Positions 12,121 through 23,595 of a stretch of DNA of 64,000 nt are shown here, piece after piece. Made by a program: the position numbers and the translations under genes. The stretch's first letter is position 1; each line of letters starts with the position of its first letter. This stretch comes from Datisca glomerata (Eukaryota > Streptophyta > Magnoliopsida > Cucurbitales > Datiscaceae): contig QANY01004770.1 of the NCBI GenBank assembly GCA_003255025.1, forward strand, positions 310,001 through 374,000, in the 5' to 3' direction. The notes beneath the pieces are model-generated. The model saw nothing but the letters and a program-made list of their open reading frames with translations, ran no database searches and was not told the DNA's origin.

Positions 12121-12143
12121 ATGAATTTATCGAGGATTTGTAG
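12087..12143 (+). other. Upstream ORF overlapping the PPR start
   Basis: An ATG directly after the putative splice acceptor opens an 18-codon frame (MTEVFKDAS...) that ends with TAG at 12141-12143. It is in a different frame from the PPR gene and overlaps its start codon (12121), so it could lower translation if the transcript begins upstream. Coding function is not implied. Confidence 0.4.
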
Positions 12144-13716
12144 GAAGTGCTGGTTTTCGTCTGTGCCTTTGTCAGCACCATCATCTTCACGTCCACGGGT
12201 CTCTCCTGTTCAGTTCTCTAAAGCAACGTCCTTTAGAGAACCTCCAACTGAAACCTCAATTACTCGCACAACAGCTCAAAGGAAAGCCAAGTACATTTCT
12301 CATGAGACCGCCATCAAATTAATCAAACAGGAGAAAGATCCACAGCATGCCCTGGAGATATTTAACATGGTATCAGAACAAAAAGGCTTTTGTCACAATA
12401 ATGCGACCTATGCAACCATTCTCCATAAACTTGCTCAGTCCAAGAAGTTTGAGGCTATTGCTGCAGTTCTGCATCAAATGACCTATGAGACCTGCAAGTT
12501 TCATGAGGGTACATTCCTAAATCTCATGAAGCATTTTTCCAAGTCCTCACGACATGAAAGAGTTCTTGACATGTTTCATGCAATTCAGTCGATAGCTCGG
12601 GAAAAGCCCTCCCTCAAAGCCATCAGCACCTGTCTTAATCTTCTGGTTGACTCAAACAATATTGATTTGACCAAAAAGCTACTTTTGCACGCTGGAAAGA
12701 AACTCAACCTAAAACCAAATACTTGTATTTTCAATATCTTGGTCAAGCACCATTGCAAGAATGGAAATCTTGAATTGGCCTTTGAAGTTGTAAATGAAAT
12801 GAGGAGGGATAAGATTTCTCATCCAAATTTGATTACATACTCAACTCTAATAGGTGGTCTATGTGAAAGCGGGAGGCTTAAAGAAGCAATTGACTTTTTT
12901 GAAGAAATGGTGTCAAAGGATCAGATTGTTCCTGATGCCTTAACGTACAACATTTTGATCAATGGGTTTTGCCGTGGAGGAAAAGTTGATCGGGCAAGGA
13001 AGATAATGGAGTTCATGAAAAGTAACGGATGCAATCCTAATTTATTCAATTACTCAGCCTTGATGAATGGGTATTGTAACGAGGGCAGGTTGCAGGAGGC
13101 TAAGGAGGTGTTTTGTGAAATGAAGAACCTCAGGTTGAAGCTAGATACTGTCGGATACACGACATTAATAAACTGCCTCTGTAGGAATGGGCGAATCGAT
13201 GAGGCTACGGAACTTATGAGAGAGATGAAAGAAAAAGAGTGCAAAGCTGACGCAGTAACTTTCAATGTACTGCTTGGAGGACTCTGCAAAGAAAGTAGGT
13301 TTGAAGAGGCTCTTGCGATACTTGAGAAACTTCCCTACGAAGGTGTTTATCTAAACAAAGCCAGTTACAGAATTGTGTTGAATTCGTTATCCCAGAAAGG
13401 AGAATTGGAAAAGGCATCAGAGTTGTTGAGTTTGATGCTAAGTAGGGGGTTTTTGCCACATCATGCAACTTCAAATCAGTTGTTGGTAAGTCTTTGCAAG
13501 GCTGGAATGGTGGAAGATGCAGCTGTACGTTTGCTTGGATTATTAGTGATGGGGTTTAAACCTGAGCCTGATTCTTGGGGTGTTTTGGTTGAGTTGATTT
13601 GCAGAGAAAGAAAGCTTTTATCTTCATTTGAACTGCTTGATGAGTTAGTCCTAACAGAGTCTAGTAGTAACTTTCCCCATTTGTCCCATCATTTCCCCTT
13701 TAGTTCTTGTGGATGA
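12121..13716 (+). CDS. P-class pentatricopeptide repeat protein
   Basis: This intact, intronless 531-residue gene encodes a PPR protein. Such proteins bind organellar RNA and act in its processing, stability or translation in mitochondria or plastids. The first ~39 residues have no acidic residues and are rich in Ser, Arg and Pro, consistent with an organelle transit peptide. About ten 35-residue P-type repeats follow, clearest at 200-235, 236-271, 272-306, 307-341, 342-376, 377-411, 412-446 and 447-481. They show the usual TYNILINGFCRGGK-like helix A and weaker repeats from about 94. No E/DYW or SMR tail is present, so RNA editing is not suggested. The overall plan recalls Arabidopsis At5g18475-type proteins, but orthology is a guess. 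The start is the first in-frame ATG. This is one of only two intact host genes in the window. Confidence 0.93.
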   Translation: MNLSRICRKCWFSSVPLSAPSSSRPRVSPVQFSKATSFREPPTETSITRTTAQRKAKYISHETAIKLIKQEKDPQHALEIFNMVSEQKGFCHNNATYATILHKLAQSKKFEAIAAVLHQMTYETCKFHEGTFLNLMKHFSKSSRHERVLDMFHAIQSIAREKPSLKAISTCLNLLVDSNNIDLTKKLLLHAGKKLNLKPNTCIFNILVKHHCKNGNLELAFEVVNEMRRDKISHPNLITYSTLIGGLCESGRLKEAIDFFEEMVSKDQIVPDALTYNILINGFCRGGKVDRARKIMEFMKSNGCNPNLFNYSALMNGYCNEGRLQEAKEVFCEMKNLRLKLDTVGYTTLINCLCRNGRIDEATELMREMKEKECKADAVTFNVLLGGLCKESRFEEALAILEKLPYEGVYLNKASYRIVLNSLSQKGELEKASELLSLMLSRGFLPHHATSNQLLVSLCKAGMVEDAAVRLLGLLVMGFKPEPDSWGVLVELICRERKLLSSFELLDELVLTESSSNFPHLSHHFPFSSCG

Positions 13717-14599
13717 ATTTTGAATGTAATGACAATGTAAACTCTCTTTTTTTCTTTTTTAATATTTTGTTCTAGTTAGTTCCCAAATACGGCTTAATTG
13801 TTTTATGAAATATATTATTTGTAAGTAAATATTCAATGTGGTAAAGTGCGTGGTAAACTAATTTTTTAACACTTTCTCATATTTGCTTCAAGTATCATCA
13901 TGTAACATAATAAAGTTATTTAATCTCGTTAATTAACAATCTCACATTATTTTTCTTACAATTTTTTTAGAAAAATCTATTTTACTAAATAATTTTCTCA
14001 ATTCACTTACATATGTTACCAACGTATCTACACATTTTTTAAAATATATTTTAATTTCTTAAATCTCTATAAAAACATCATTATTCGTTTGTTTTCCACA
14101 CTACTTGATTTTGGTATTTTATTTTCTTAAAAACATAGCCTCGCCTAAAGGTCGTGGCAGAATCAAACCCACCGAATCTTGAATTTTTTTTATTCTTTCC
14201 CATACTGAATCTGTTCGAGCATAATTAGGACTTGATTTTTATAACGGATCAGGATTTTCATCCTGTCTGATCCCGTCTCGAATATTTTGTCCCCTGTGAT
14301 GAAGATATGCATGCAAAATGGAATTAGTGATACAAAATATTATTTTAAAATTTTTAAGGATATATAAACTCTACATATATATAATGTTTAAATGATTAAA
14401 AATACTAAAAATACTATTAAAAACGTTTATAGTATTAAAAAAATATTTCGAATTTAATATTATAAAAATAGTTAAATTTAATAGTCATTTCCTTTCCTAG
14501 AATAAATATTAATATTTAGAAAATACTAAAATTATAAAAATGGGACTATAACAAGATTGTTTGTCATATCCTGTTTCTCGTCCTGAGGATCGGGCCTAT
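13717..14599. other. PPR 3' flank and AT-rich spacer
   Basis: This holds the probable 3' UTR of the PPR gene followed by AT-rich sequence without credible coding frames. A small GC-richer stretch near 14200-14300 and 14570-14610 has repeated GATCGGG/GGGACGGG-like words, but I cannot assign it. Confidence 0.5.
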
Positions 14600-15257
14600 G
14601 GGACGGGGGTGACATGTGTCACACCATATTAGGGAGCTCCACGAGAAGGGAAGTTTCGGCGGAAAAGAGCTGACCTTACTTGGTCAATATCAAAGGTGCT
14701 CGGGTTACACAGACCTGAGCACATTTAAGAGCAAGAATAGAGCAAACAAGGAGAGCTCAAATAATCATGAGCATAAGACCATTATTGCCAGCCGAAAGTA
14801 GAGCCTAACAGGTCCAATCAGCGTGACATAATGTCAAACCAGCCTCTGAACCATCGCCTCAAAAGCACATCGACAATAAATGCTTATCGCTTAATGTCAA
14901 GATCACCTCCCTTCCGTCCAATCAACGACAGTCAAGATATGCCTCATGTCTCGTAAAGCTTCTCCAACATGCCTCCAAGAGGCTTCTTCGACACGCTTCC
15001 TCCTCTAAGGCTCCAGGTATAAATACCCCATCTACAAACGCTACAAGGTATGCCTTCTCTCCCCTAAGGAAACTATGCCAAAATTTCTCTAGGATACTGA
15101 CTTAAGCATCGGAGGCTCTTCGGCGAGGAAACCACCCCCCAGTTCTCTTCGCCTCAGAATTCTTTGTTTGTGTTGTGCAGGTTACCGCCTAAGATGACCT
15201 CTACGTGGAGAGGAGATTGCATGCCACCTCCCTGTTGAAGTTTTTAGCATCAATAGT
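14600..15257 (+). repeat. Probable 5' LTR of a degenerate gypsy-like element
   Basis: This GC-richer block ends immediately before a primer-binding-site-like sequence and contains a TATA box (TATAAATA, 15018-15025) in sense orientation about 240 bp before it, as expected of an LTR promoter. The left boundary is approximate: I see the compositional change near 14600 but no secure TG end or target duplication. Confidence 0.5.
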
Positions 15258-15275
15258 TGGCGCCGCTTTGGGAAC
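15258..15275 (+). other. Primer-binding-site-like sequence
   Basis: TGGCGCCGCTTTGGGAAC directly follows the proposed LTR. TGGCGCCG-type sites with a following GGGAA are the usual minus-strand primer sites of many plant Ty3/gypsy (Tat-like) elements. The assignment to a specific tRNA was not checked. Confidence 0.5.
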
Positions 15276-16679
15276 GACTGCAAATCCGTTCTTGTTCAAA
15301 GTATTCAGAGCCCTTTTTTCCCTCAAGGGGATAACCAATCTAATATTCCCTGAAGTTTTTAGCATGAAAGGAAGGACCCACATTTCCCCTACCAGAAGAA
15401 GGACCTCATGTCACCATGACAATCACCTGACAAAGGAAGAAAGACATGATAGGTGTAATCTCCAAGGTAACCAGGAAGGGGAGGAAATGCCAATCACCGT
15501 TCGGGTCATAACAATCTCTTACACAGAATTTTTCCTTCCCCACAACTCGAAGGCTCACTGGTGAAATTGCCAGGCATTCACGAAACCCTCGGGAATAATC
15601 ACCTAAGGAAGGGCAGGACGACCTCGTGACTTAGAGAGAGTGCCACCCCTCGGTGAAGCCAGGACCAACGTGAAGCTAGACTGAGGATGGCTGGACTCTC
15701 CTTTTGTAAGGTTCTAGTTGGGATCATCACCAGAAGACAAATGAGGAGAACAAAGTCGTCGGAGAGTAAACGAAGGCGACGACCCCCAAAGGACTCTCCG
15801 AAGGCAGTATATCAACAACGGCGGAAGGTGGAGGAAAGTATAGACGGGCCACCCTTCATGTAAATTCCTTTCTTGGCCATCAACAATTTTGCAAAGATCC
15901 AGTTCAGTTGAAAGGCATTACGGATGAATGGGTCTAGGATCATCCCCCACCACAGGTGCGAAACAAACTTGAGCTATGCGGCTCCTAGTTCCCAAATCCC
16001 ACTTCAGGTGAAATGGAATGATAAAATCCTTGACAAGACCGGCACACGGGCTCGCGAGCCAAGCCCAGCAATGAATCCCAATGAGAGGATCAGGTTTTAC
16101 TCCTACCAATCCCCCATGCGAGATAGATCAACCCACATGAAAGGAACATGTGACTAGTGCACCACCCAAGAAAGACTTGAAGGGCCAAGATGGTTGGCCG
16201 TACTCCTACCAGCATAGCAAAAGAGGAAGGATTAAGACAAACCTATGCCTCTCCATGAGCAGAATGTGGAGCTAGGGAGGTCCTGCCATTGATGCGAAGA
16301 CGCATCTCGTGAGTAAGAATGCATTAGGACCAACAATGGATGAAACGACAACTCGGGAAATGAGGAGCCCGACCTCCTTCGAAGGCATGCTATAACATGT
16401 GCTCGCTAGATCACAGAGCTAATTAGGACTCCGAGATGCACCTGTCACAATGGAAGCATCAAGACGAAAATGTATGAATTTAATAAATGCACATAAGTTG
16501 CATAGGATTTATTTTGTGAATGTTTCTCCACTCACCCTCAGTCAGAGCAGAGAAAACAAGTTTCCTTTTTAAACGATCAATGTTAAGGTGTAACAGGCGA
16601 CGAGGTTATGCACCTAGCAACATTCATCTAATAAAAGGAAGTGAGTAACTCTTCTATGAAGTACGACAGAGAAACAAAA
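15276..16679 (+). mobile_element. Internal region of non-autonomous LTR element
   Basis: No gag, protease, RT or integrase motif is recognisable in any frame, only short broken frames such as 15205-15564 and 15924-16157. With the LTR and primer site on its left and the tandem repeats on its right, it resembles the internal part of a large non-autonomous LTR element (LARD-like). This class call is inference. Confidence 0.4.
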
Positions 16680-16955
16680 AGTCATGACTGGTAAGGTGCT
16701 CTAACCTGGCAATGGCAATTAAACAAAAAGTGATAAGTGACGAGATGCTCTAAACCAACAATTAGGATTAAACAAAAAATGATGACTGGCGAGATACGCT
16801 AACCCGACAGTCGTGTTAGAGTACCTCGCCAGTTGAGATTAAACAAAAAGTTATGACTGGCGAGGTACTTTATCCCAACAGTCAGGATAAAATAAAAAGT
16901 GATGAATGACAAGGCGCTATAACCCGACAGTCGGGATCAAGATAAAAAGTGATGT
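16680..16955 (+). repeat. Tandem repeat A, ~55-60 bp
   Basis: About five imperfect copies contain AACAAAAAGTGATGACTGGC, then GAGGTACTCTAACCCGACAG and a GTCGGGAT-like word. One copy carries an inverted segment (GTGTTAGAGTACCTCGCCAG near 16815-16835 is the reverse complement of the neighbouring word). It sits at the 3' side of the internal region. Confidence 0.75.
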
Positions 16956-17560
16956 ATATCGAGGATCACAGCTCGTCAGACGAGATTCAAGGGTCTAGTC
17001 AGAGCATGAACGCTTGTCTAGACATTAAGGTAAAAAGTGATGATGTCGAGCAACCCAGCTCGTCAGACGAGATTCAAGGGTCTAGTCAAAGCAGGAATAT
17101 CTGGCTAGACATCAAGGTAAAAAGTGATGTATGTCGAGTACCCCAACTCGTCAGACGAGACTCTAGAGTCTAGCCAGAGCATGCACGCCTGGGTAAACAT
17201 CGAGGAAAGATATCCACCGAGCACTCATGCTCGCAGACGAGATTCAAGGGTCTAGCCAGAGCAAAAATGTGTGGTTAGACATCTAAGGCAAAAAGTGATG
17301 TTTGTCGAGCATCCCAGCTCGTCGAACTAGGTTCAAGGGTCTAGTCAGAGTAGGCACGCCTGGCTAGACATCAATGATATGTCTATTGAGCTCTCATACT
17401 CACAGATGGGATCAAGAGTCTAACCAGAGCAGGCACGCTTGATTAGACATCAATTAAGAATGTCTGTCGAGCACACCATGCTCATAAATGGGAATACAGG
17501 TTTAGCCGAAGCAAGAACGTCTGGCTAGACCTAGGAAAGTAATGACCGTCGAGCACTTAT
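16956..17560 (+). repeat. Tandem repeat B, ~87 bp
   Basis: About six or seven copies share GCTCGTCAGACGAGATTCAA, then a TCTAG(T/C)CAGAGCA block and GGCTAGACATCAAGG, with AAAAAGTGATG as a linker that is also present in repeat A. Copy spacing is 87, 88 and 83 bp between 16971, 17058, 17146 and 17229. Copies become more degenerate to the right. GCTCGTCAGACGAGAT-like segments contain a short inverted repeat (CTCGTC/GACGAG). Confidence 0.8.
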
Positions 17561-18130
17561 GCCTGTCTGACAAGGTTAAGGGAAAGCCTTAGCCAAGGAA
17601 AACTCGACACCATATACAAGGATATCTACCAAGCATTATAGCTCAAAAGACAAGGATAATTGCCCTCTAATGAGCGCTTCAGATCAAGGAATTATCCAAA
17701 GCAAAAATGCATGGATAAGTGATAGAGGAAAGGTCATCTGGCCAAGAACCAAAAGAATTCAACTTACTTTCTAGATCGCTAGACCAGGAAAAAGCTCAAC
17801 TAGGAAAAGACATGGTTGACTAAATGTCAGAAGGTAAACCCCCAAGGAAGGTTCGACTGACCAGACTTCCTGAACGAGAGTACACTCGAAAGCTTCATAA
17901 AGGTCATGACAGGTCTGTAAGACCCCCCACCTACAGAGTGGGCAACCCATTGGACAATACTAGGTCCATAAAAAAAGATCAAGGCCCTTTAAGGCCCACT
18001 CCAACTCAGGATCATAAGCTCGGGTGAGTAAATGTTAATAAGGATACAACGGCCGGCATAATAGTCAGAACAACTACGCAGCTCAGGATAAAGGTCTCAA
18101 GAGGCTCGTCAACTTCAAGTTTGTAACTTT
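17561..18130 (+). mobile_element. 3' part of the degenerate LTR element
   Basis: Composition matches 14.6-17.5 kb. No domains and no second copy of the 14.6-15.26 kb LTR were recognised, so the 3' end is approximate and the 3' LTR may be missing. Confidence 0.3.
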
Positions 18131-19220
18131 TCTTCACCAATTATACGAGTGTGCAAAAATCGACCAAACTGATCAAACTGAACCAGACTGAACTAAAAAT
18201 GATCGGTTAGGTCGACTTTGTAGCTAAATATGGTCAATTCAGTCTTAGATTTTAATAATCCAGAATTTCAATACAGTCCAAAATTTTCCTACTTTTTGGA
18301 CCAAATCGACCAGGCTGATCCTTTATCCTGTCCCATATATATTTAGCCTGCTAGCTCTTTAAATTTTGGGCCCGCGTGCCTGTTTTATTTTAGGCTTGCC
18401 TGCTCAATTTTTTATTTTTTATTCTCTTTGTTAATTTGATATGAACTCTTATGTTTTTTTCTTTCATTAATATATGAATACCGTTTTTTTGGGTTTTTTT
18501 AACACGTGATTGTAAATGATATTTCCCACTTAGGGCAGTCTGCTCTAAAAAATACTACAATTTTTTAGAATAAATTTAGAGATAAGACTACCCAAGTTGG
18601 AGTCATTGTGATCATTGTTAGGATAAACTTTGGATTTAGAGGTGTATTCACATATCTCATGTCAATTATATTCTTGTTGATAAGTAGGAGTTTGCTTATC
18701 ATATTTTGAAGAAGCTTCATTGAGCTCTGATTTATGGGTTGTAGGGGAGTTCACGATTCAGTTCGATAATATTATATAACTGAATCGAACCGATTGTGAA
18801 AAAAAAAATCAAACTGAACCGAAGTTCGGTTATTTAGTTCAACCTTCATAATGAAAAAATATTTTCTTTAAATTTTTAGAGGAAATTACTGAAGAAATAA
18901 TATAATACTAGAGTTTCGGGTGGTCCGTTACGCAAATTTTCACTCCCGGGGGATTGTTGTTTCTCGGGTATGCCCATTGCTTTTTGTAACCCTTGTTTCT
19001 TCAATATATTCTTTTAAGTTTATAAAAAAAACAAGAAGCAAAGCTAAAAGAGGTGTGCATGGTCGGTTCGGTACGGTTTTTAGCATAAAAATTGGATCAA
19101 ACCAAAATCCATGGCCTTGCCATAATGAGGACTGAATCGACCAATTATTTGCATATAAACCAAACTGACTGTACCCTAAAATAATTGGTCGGTTCGGTCG
19201 GGTGTTACGATCTACCAAAA
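18131..19220. repeat. Dispersed CGGTTCGGT/GAACCGAA-type repeats
   Basis: Three short blocks (about 18150-18310, 18750-18850 and 19050-19205) contain runs of GACCAAACTGATCAAACTGA, AACTGAACCGAAGTTCGGTT and GGTCGGTTCGGTACGGTTTT type sequence, with their reverse complements nearby. Related blocks occur at about 26455-26600 and 46790-46920. They look like remnants of a short, high-copy plant repeat with inverted internal structure. I cannot name the family. Confidence 0.45.
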
Positions 19221-19429
19221 AATTTTTTTTTCAAGAGGTCCATCAATGACTATAATCATACATGTTTTAAAAAATTCTAAGTTTTTCATGCATTACTATA
19301 AAACGCACACAATTGAAAACAACAACACGTAAAATAAACATTAAAGAGTGATGAGAGAAATGCAAAAGGAGAGCAATGTGAGAAATGAGAAAGAAGAGAA
19401 ATGTGAGAAAATAAAAAAAGACAATCATT

Positions 19430-20800
19430 TTAAAACGGTAAGATGTACGTCCTGCAAAATCATTGTCAATAAAACTATCACAAAAATCAGGAGCATTAAA
19501 CCACTATGTAGCAGAGTCTAGAGAATTAGCATGAGAAACAAGCGCGTCTGCAACTTGATTACCTTCCCGGTAAATATGAAAAACTTGAAAATCCATGAGA
19601 GATATTAAGAAAAGATAACGATTCCAAGCTAGGTGAATTCTCCAAGGTACCAGATTATATCGTTTAGAAAGTAATTAAACCATACAAGTTGAATCACTTT
19701 CCAAGTAAATTCTATTCCGAGCATATTTTCATGTGTATACAATAGCATAAATGACTGCAAATAATTATGACTCAAAATCAAATATCGAACTCAAAGAGAT
19801 AGAAAAACATCCTTTCACAAAAGGCTTACAAAATTGAAATATATCACCGCAACCTCCAACACATGGAGAACCCGAAGAAGCCCCATCAATATTGGCCTTA
19901 ATCCAATTTTACAAGAATGAAAACCAACGAACTGAGGAGATAACATGAGCTTTAGAGGGTCGACCATTAAGTCTGAATTTTTTTAGAATGGATACATCGT
20001 CAACTGAAATATTAGTTTCTTTAACTGAACGTCATATAAACACAAGACAAGTTTTGGATTAATCTTTTCATTTTGGAAAATCAACTTATTGTGTGAGTTC
20101 CAAATAAATCAAAGCGCGGCAGCAAAAATTCATAAAGGTCGAACCTGAGAACTAAACTTCATAATCATAGACTTTTAAAATTAAATATTTTAAGTCCAAT
20201 CGAGGAAAATCGCTTCCCAAAGAAAGGAAGCTAAAGCACATCTAAAAAAAGTATGATCAGTCGATTTAGCAAAAGACCCACAAATAGTACATCAAGAAGC
20301 CAAAATAAAATCTTCTTTATAAAGATTATCTCTCGTGGGCAATCAATTATATAGAATCCTCCGAATCAGCATATACCACGACATTGGTACAAAGGAATTT
20401 TAAACATCCCAGTGCCAAGAAACCTCTAAATTATCTTCTAGCAATTGTGAGTAAGCATCCTTGCAAGAAAGATAGCAGTCTTTAAAAATACTCCAAATTA
20501 AATAATCATGTATTAGAGATATGGCAATCTTTTCATTCTGATTACATATGTCAGGAAAACGAGCTTTAAATTTCTCACGCAACAACCATTTCAAGTTAAT
20601 AATAAAATAAAAAATATGAACATTTAGAGATGCGGCGATAGAGTATGTGGAATACCAAGAAATTAATAATAAGAGCTAAATGACCAGTCATAGAGGCTTA
20701 CATTTTCATTTAGCAAATGTAGAAATAATTTTATCTGCAATAGGTTGAAGAATAGCTTGCGTAAGTCTACGTTTAAATAAAGGAAAACCTGAAGAATCGA
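19430..20800 (-). pseudogene. LINE ORF2 C-terminal remnant (zf-RVT, RNase H)
   Basis: Read on the minus strand, this is the 3' part of a plant L1-like LINE ORF2. Near 20400-20190 it encodes MSWYMLIRRILYN, LPTRDNLYKEDFI and CTICGSF followed by STDHTFFRC, the RT zinc-binding domain. Near 19930-19440 it encodes KANIDGASSG, GCGDIF, YLESDSTC and IYREGNQVADALVSHAN, which are RNase H motifs. Stops and frameshifts break all frames. The longest piece is 20594-20400. Endonuclease and RT are missing, consistent with 5' truncation or decay. Confidence 0.75.
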
Positions 20801-20839
20801 TATGGCATCCTTTTTATTAAGCGAAAAAGTTTAAAAACA

Positions 20840-21960
20840 AATATTTGATATAGAATAAAAATAAATTTGCTTGAAATATAAAATGAATAACAAATTAAAT
20901 CAATCAAACAATGTTTAATAAATAAAATAATGATGGTGTGGAATATTAAAGTGCAAAGATTAAACGTGTGATAAATTAAGTATGAAAAGTAAATAGCACA
21001 TAAATAAAAGAGTAAGGAAGAGAGATTTGACATAGTATTTTTACGTGGTTTGTGAAATCTGTCCATACGTCCACACTCCAAGGATCCTCTAATTGAAGAT
21101 CTTTCCCAAACGATCTTCTTTATGGTGAAGACTAAACTTTTACAAACCCTATTGGCTTATGGTGCCAATCAGACTTTAACAATGTAGCTCGAGAAATTTT
21201 CGAATCTCTTACAAATTTTATCTCTCTCAAAAAGTAGATCTCTTAATTTTTTTCTCACAATTTATACTAGCTTCTCTATAGAAAATGTCTCAAATATTCA
21301 CTCAAAATACAAGCCTCTCAAAGAATAAAACACTACGAAACTTCGTTGGAGAGAAGAGGAGAGGTGTGTTGGATGACAAAGTCGTGGTGTATTTATAGTG
21401 TTGAAAAACACTGTTGAAACCGGTCAGACCAGCTGGAGAACCGGACAAACCGATCGTCAATCAAAGAAGATTCCTTATTAACAAACCGGTCACACCAGCT
21501 TCTCCACTAGTTTGACCAGTTGAGCATTTAGGCAAGTAATTGTCATAATTGCCAAACCGGTCGCACCGGTTAGGAAACCCGTCAGATCAGTCCCAAATCC
21601 GTGTACTGATTTTCCACCGGTGTGATCGGATTTCCCTTAAAGTGGAGTCGATTTGGATGCTAGATCGAGGGTGAATCAGTCCTTCACATGTTCACATCAT
21701 TTTGTCCGGTTCAGTCTTATATGCTCTGGTTCATGAGCGGTTCAATCTAGTCTGAATTCCTTGAAGCATTGTCTGTTCATCAAACTTTGATTTAAGTCAT
21801 TCGAAATTCGTTTCATATGCTTCGTGCCATTCGCAATATGTTACGCGTATGTCACCATGGTACGATTTTGTTTACCATTTATTGTTTTTGCATAAACACT
21901 TAAGATTACGTGCTTTCAACATGATTTTCACTTTATCTAGGACTTATACACTTAATTAAA
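20840..21960. repeat. LTR-like sequence with CCGGT-rich repeats
   Basis: The block near 21035-21130 (TTTTTACGTGGTTTGTGAAA, then TCCACACTCCAAGGATCCTC) resembles LTR/leader sequences of plant copia elements and the block at 47850-47950. 21390-21400 has TATTTATAGTG, a possible TATA box. Between 21410 and 21640 the word ACCGGTCA(C/G)ACC recurs in various spellings. No gag or pol was found beside it, so it may be a solo LTR. The ends are approximate. Confidence 0.4.
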
Positions 21961-22124
21961 ATACTAGTCCACGTATTATGTGTTATCATCAAAATTATCA
22001 CACTGGTTAAGGTCAATGAAACCAAGGTAACAAAAAAGGCAAAGTTCCATGTTTTACTATTTCTTGCACTCCATATATCATACACAAAGAAGTAGAAAGC
22101 TAACTTCAAAATAAGAGATCTTAA

Positions 22125-22685
22125 GGCCTCGTTTGGCAGTCAGGATAATACTGGATAATATTGTACTAAATCTATCAGATTGAACTGTACTGTATTATAT
22201 TAGATTAAATAGTGCAGTCCAATATTTGGTGCTATATCGGTTAAAAAATTATACTACTTGTACATTGTTTAGTACATGATAGTACTAGATTGTAAAATTA
22301 CATTTCATCATTTATTCTTGAAATTACATGCTATTTTGCATTTCTAATTACAAAAATAATATTTCATATTTTTAAGTAGACAATACATTTTATAATTAAT
22401 TTTTTTAAAATATATAAAGAATAATATTCAATTATTAAATAAAATATTAATATTATATAAATATGTGAAAATAGAGCCTATAAAAAAAAACAAATCCCCT
22501 TTGGGGTTCTTAGTCCGACCGAGTCCCAGTAATGAAAATCGTATTAATTAATACGGTGATAAAAATGCTATTTAGTCTCACCATATTAACTAATCTAGAT
22601 AAACTGTCAAGATAAACGTATCATAATACTAAAAATAATACTCTCAATCTTTTAATATTATCCAATACTAACAGACAACGAAGAC
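22125..22685. mobile_element. MITE-like element with ~35-bp imperfect TIRs
   Basis: The left end (from GGCCTCGTTTGGCAGTCAGG) and the reverse complement of the right end (GTCTTCGTTGTCTGTTAG, then TATTGGATAATATT) share TTCGTTT, CTG and the ACTGGATAATATT core. Imperfect terminal inverted repeats thus bound a non-coding ~560-bp element. No exact target duplication is evident, and superfamily assignment is uncertain (hAT- or Mutator-like). Confidence 0.5.
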
Positions 22686-23595
22686 TTGAACCCTTCCTCC
22701 TAGTGTTTGGGCTAACTAGTCAACCATAAAAACTTTGTTTTCCTCCTCGTTTTCTTGATATCTCTATGAGCTTTCCTTCTGTACATTACTAGTCATTGAT
22801 AAGCGCAGGAATGTTAATAAGTTTGATTGAATTTTCTGCTTATAAAATTCGACGAACGACACTAAACCCCCCAACTTTTGAAAGGCAGTTGGAGAAAAAC
22901 ATGATGGAAGATTTGTTTTGTAAAGAAATGTGGGAGGAGGATAAGCCATATACTGCTGCCTTCATAGTTCAGAATCAGACCCTTTTTTGAGCTAGCTGGT
23001 TTGATAGACAACACACATATCCCCAACTGCCTTCATAGACTGCGTTCATAGTGTTGCAGCATGACCGAATACACTGACGGCATAAACTAATTCAATGACG
23101 TGATGGGGACCTCTATATCCCCAACTAGAACAAAACTTCAACAAAGAACGAACTAAGTTGAAAAATATATATATCCCCAACGAGAACAAAACTTCAACAA
23201 AGAACGAACTAAATTAAAAAAAATAAGTACAGTAATCACATTGCGTAAACATCAATAGGAGAGAGAGTATTACGGAAACAATAAGAGAAGGGTTAAAAGA
23301 AACTCAATTCTCTCTCCCTGCTATGATTTCTAGACAGAAGGCAAAGAAGGAAACAATCTCAACCTTCCAATAAGCATCATGAGCAGGGCCGGCAGGCATA
23401 AAGATAAATAATTACAACTTGATGGAGACAGAGCCCTTATTTGACACTGATCTATAAGCAAGGATGATATTAGCCCTCCATAGCATCCATCCTGTTCGTC
23501 TTTGTACCCAACCGTGCCTCTTAGATTGTCTTCCGCATAGGCAGATTGTGCAAAATTGTCCCAGATATACTAAAAAGGTGTATTCTGCTTTAGCA
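22686..23595. other. J-gene 3' flank with a small tandem duplication
   Basis: No gene is recognised. A word of about 45 bp (starting TATATCCCCAAC and containing AACAAAACTTCAACAAAG) occurs twice, at about 23113 and 23170. The segment next to 23595 should hold the 3' UTR of the J-domain gene on the minus strand. Confidence 0.5.

Noticed and set aside
13050..13474. 79- and 70-residue minus-strand frames within the PPR gene
   Set aside because: Antisense shadows of a well-supported coding sequence.
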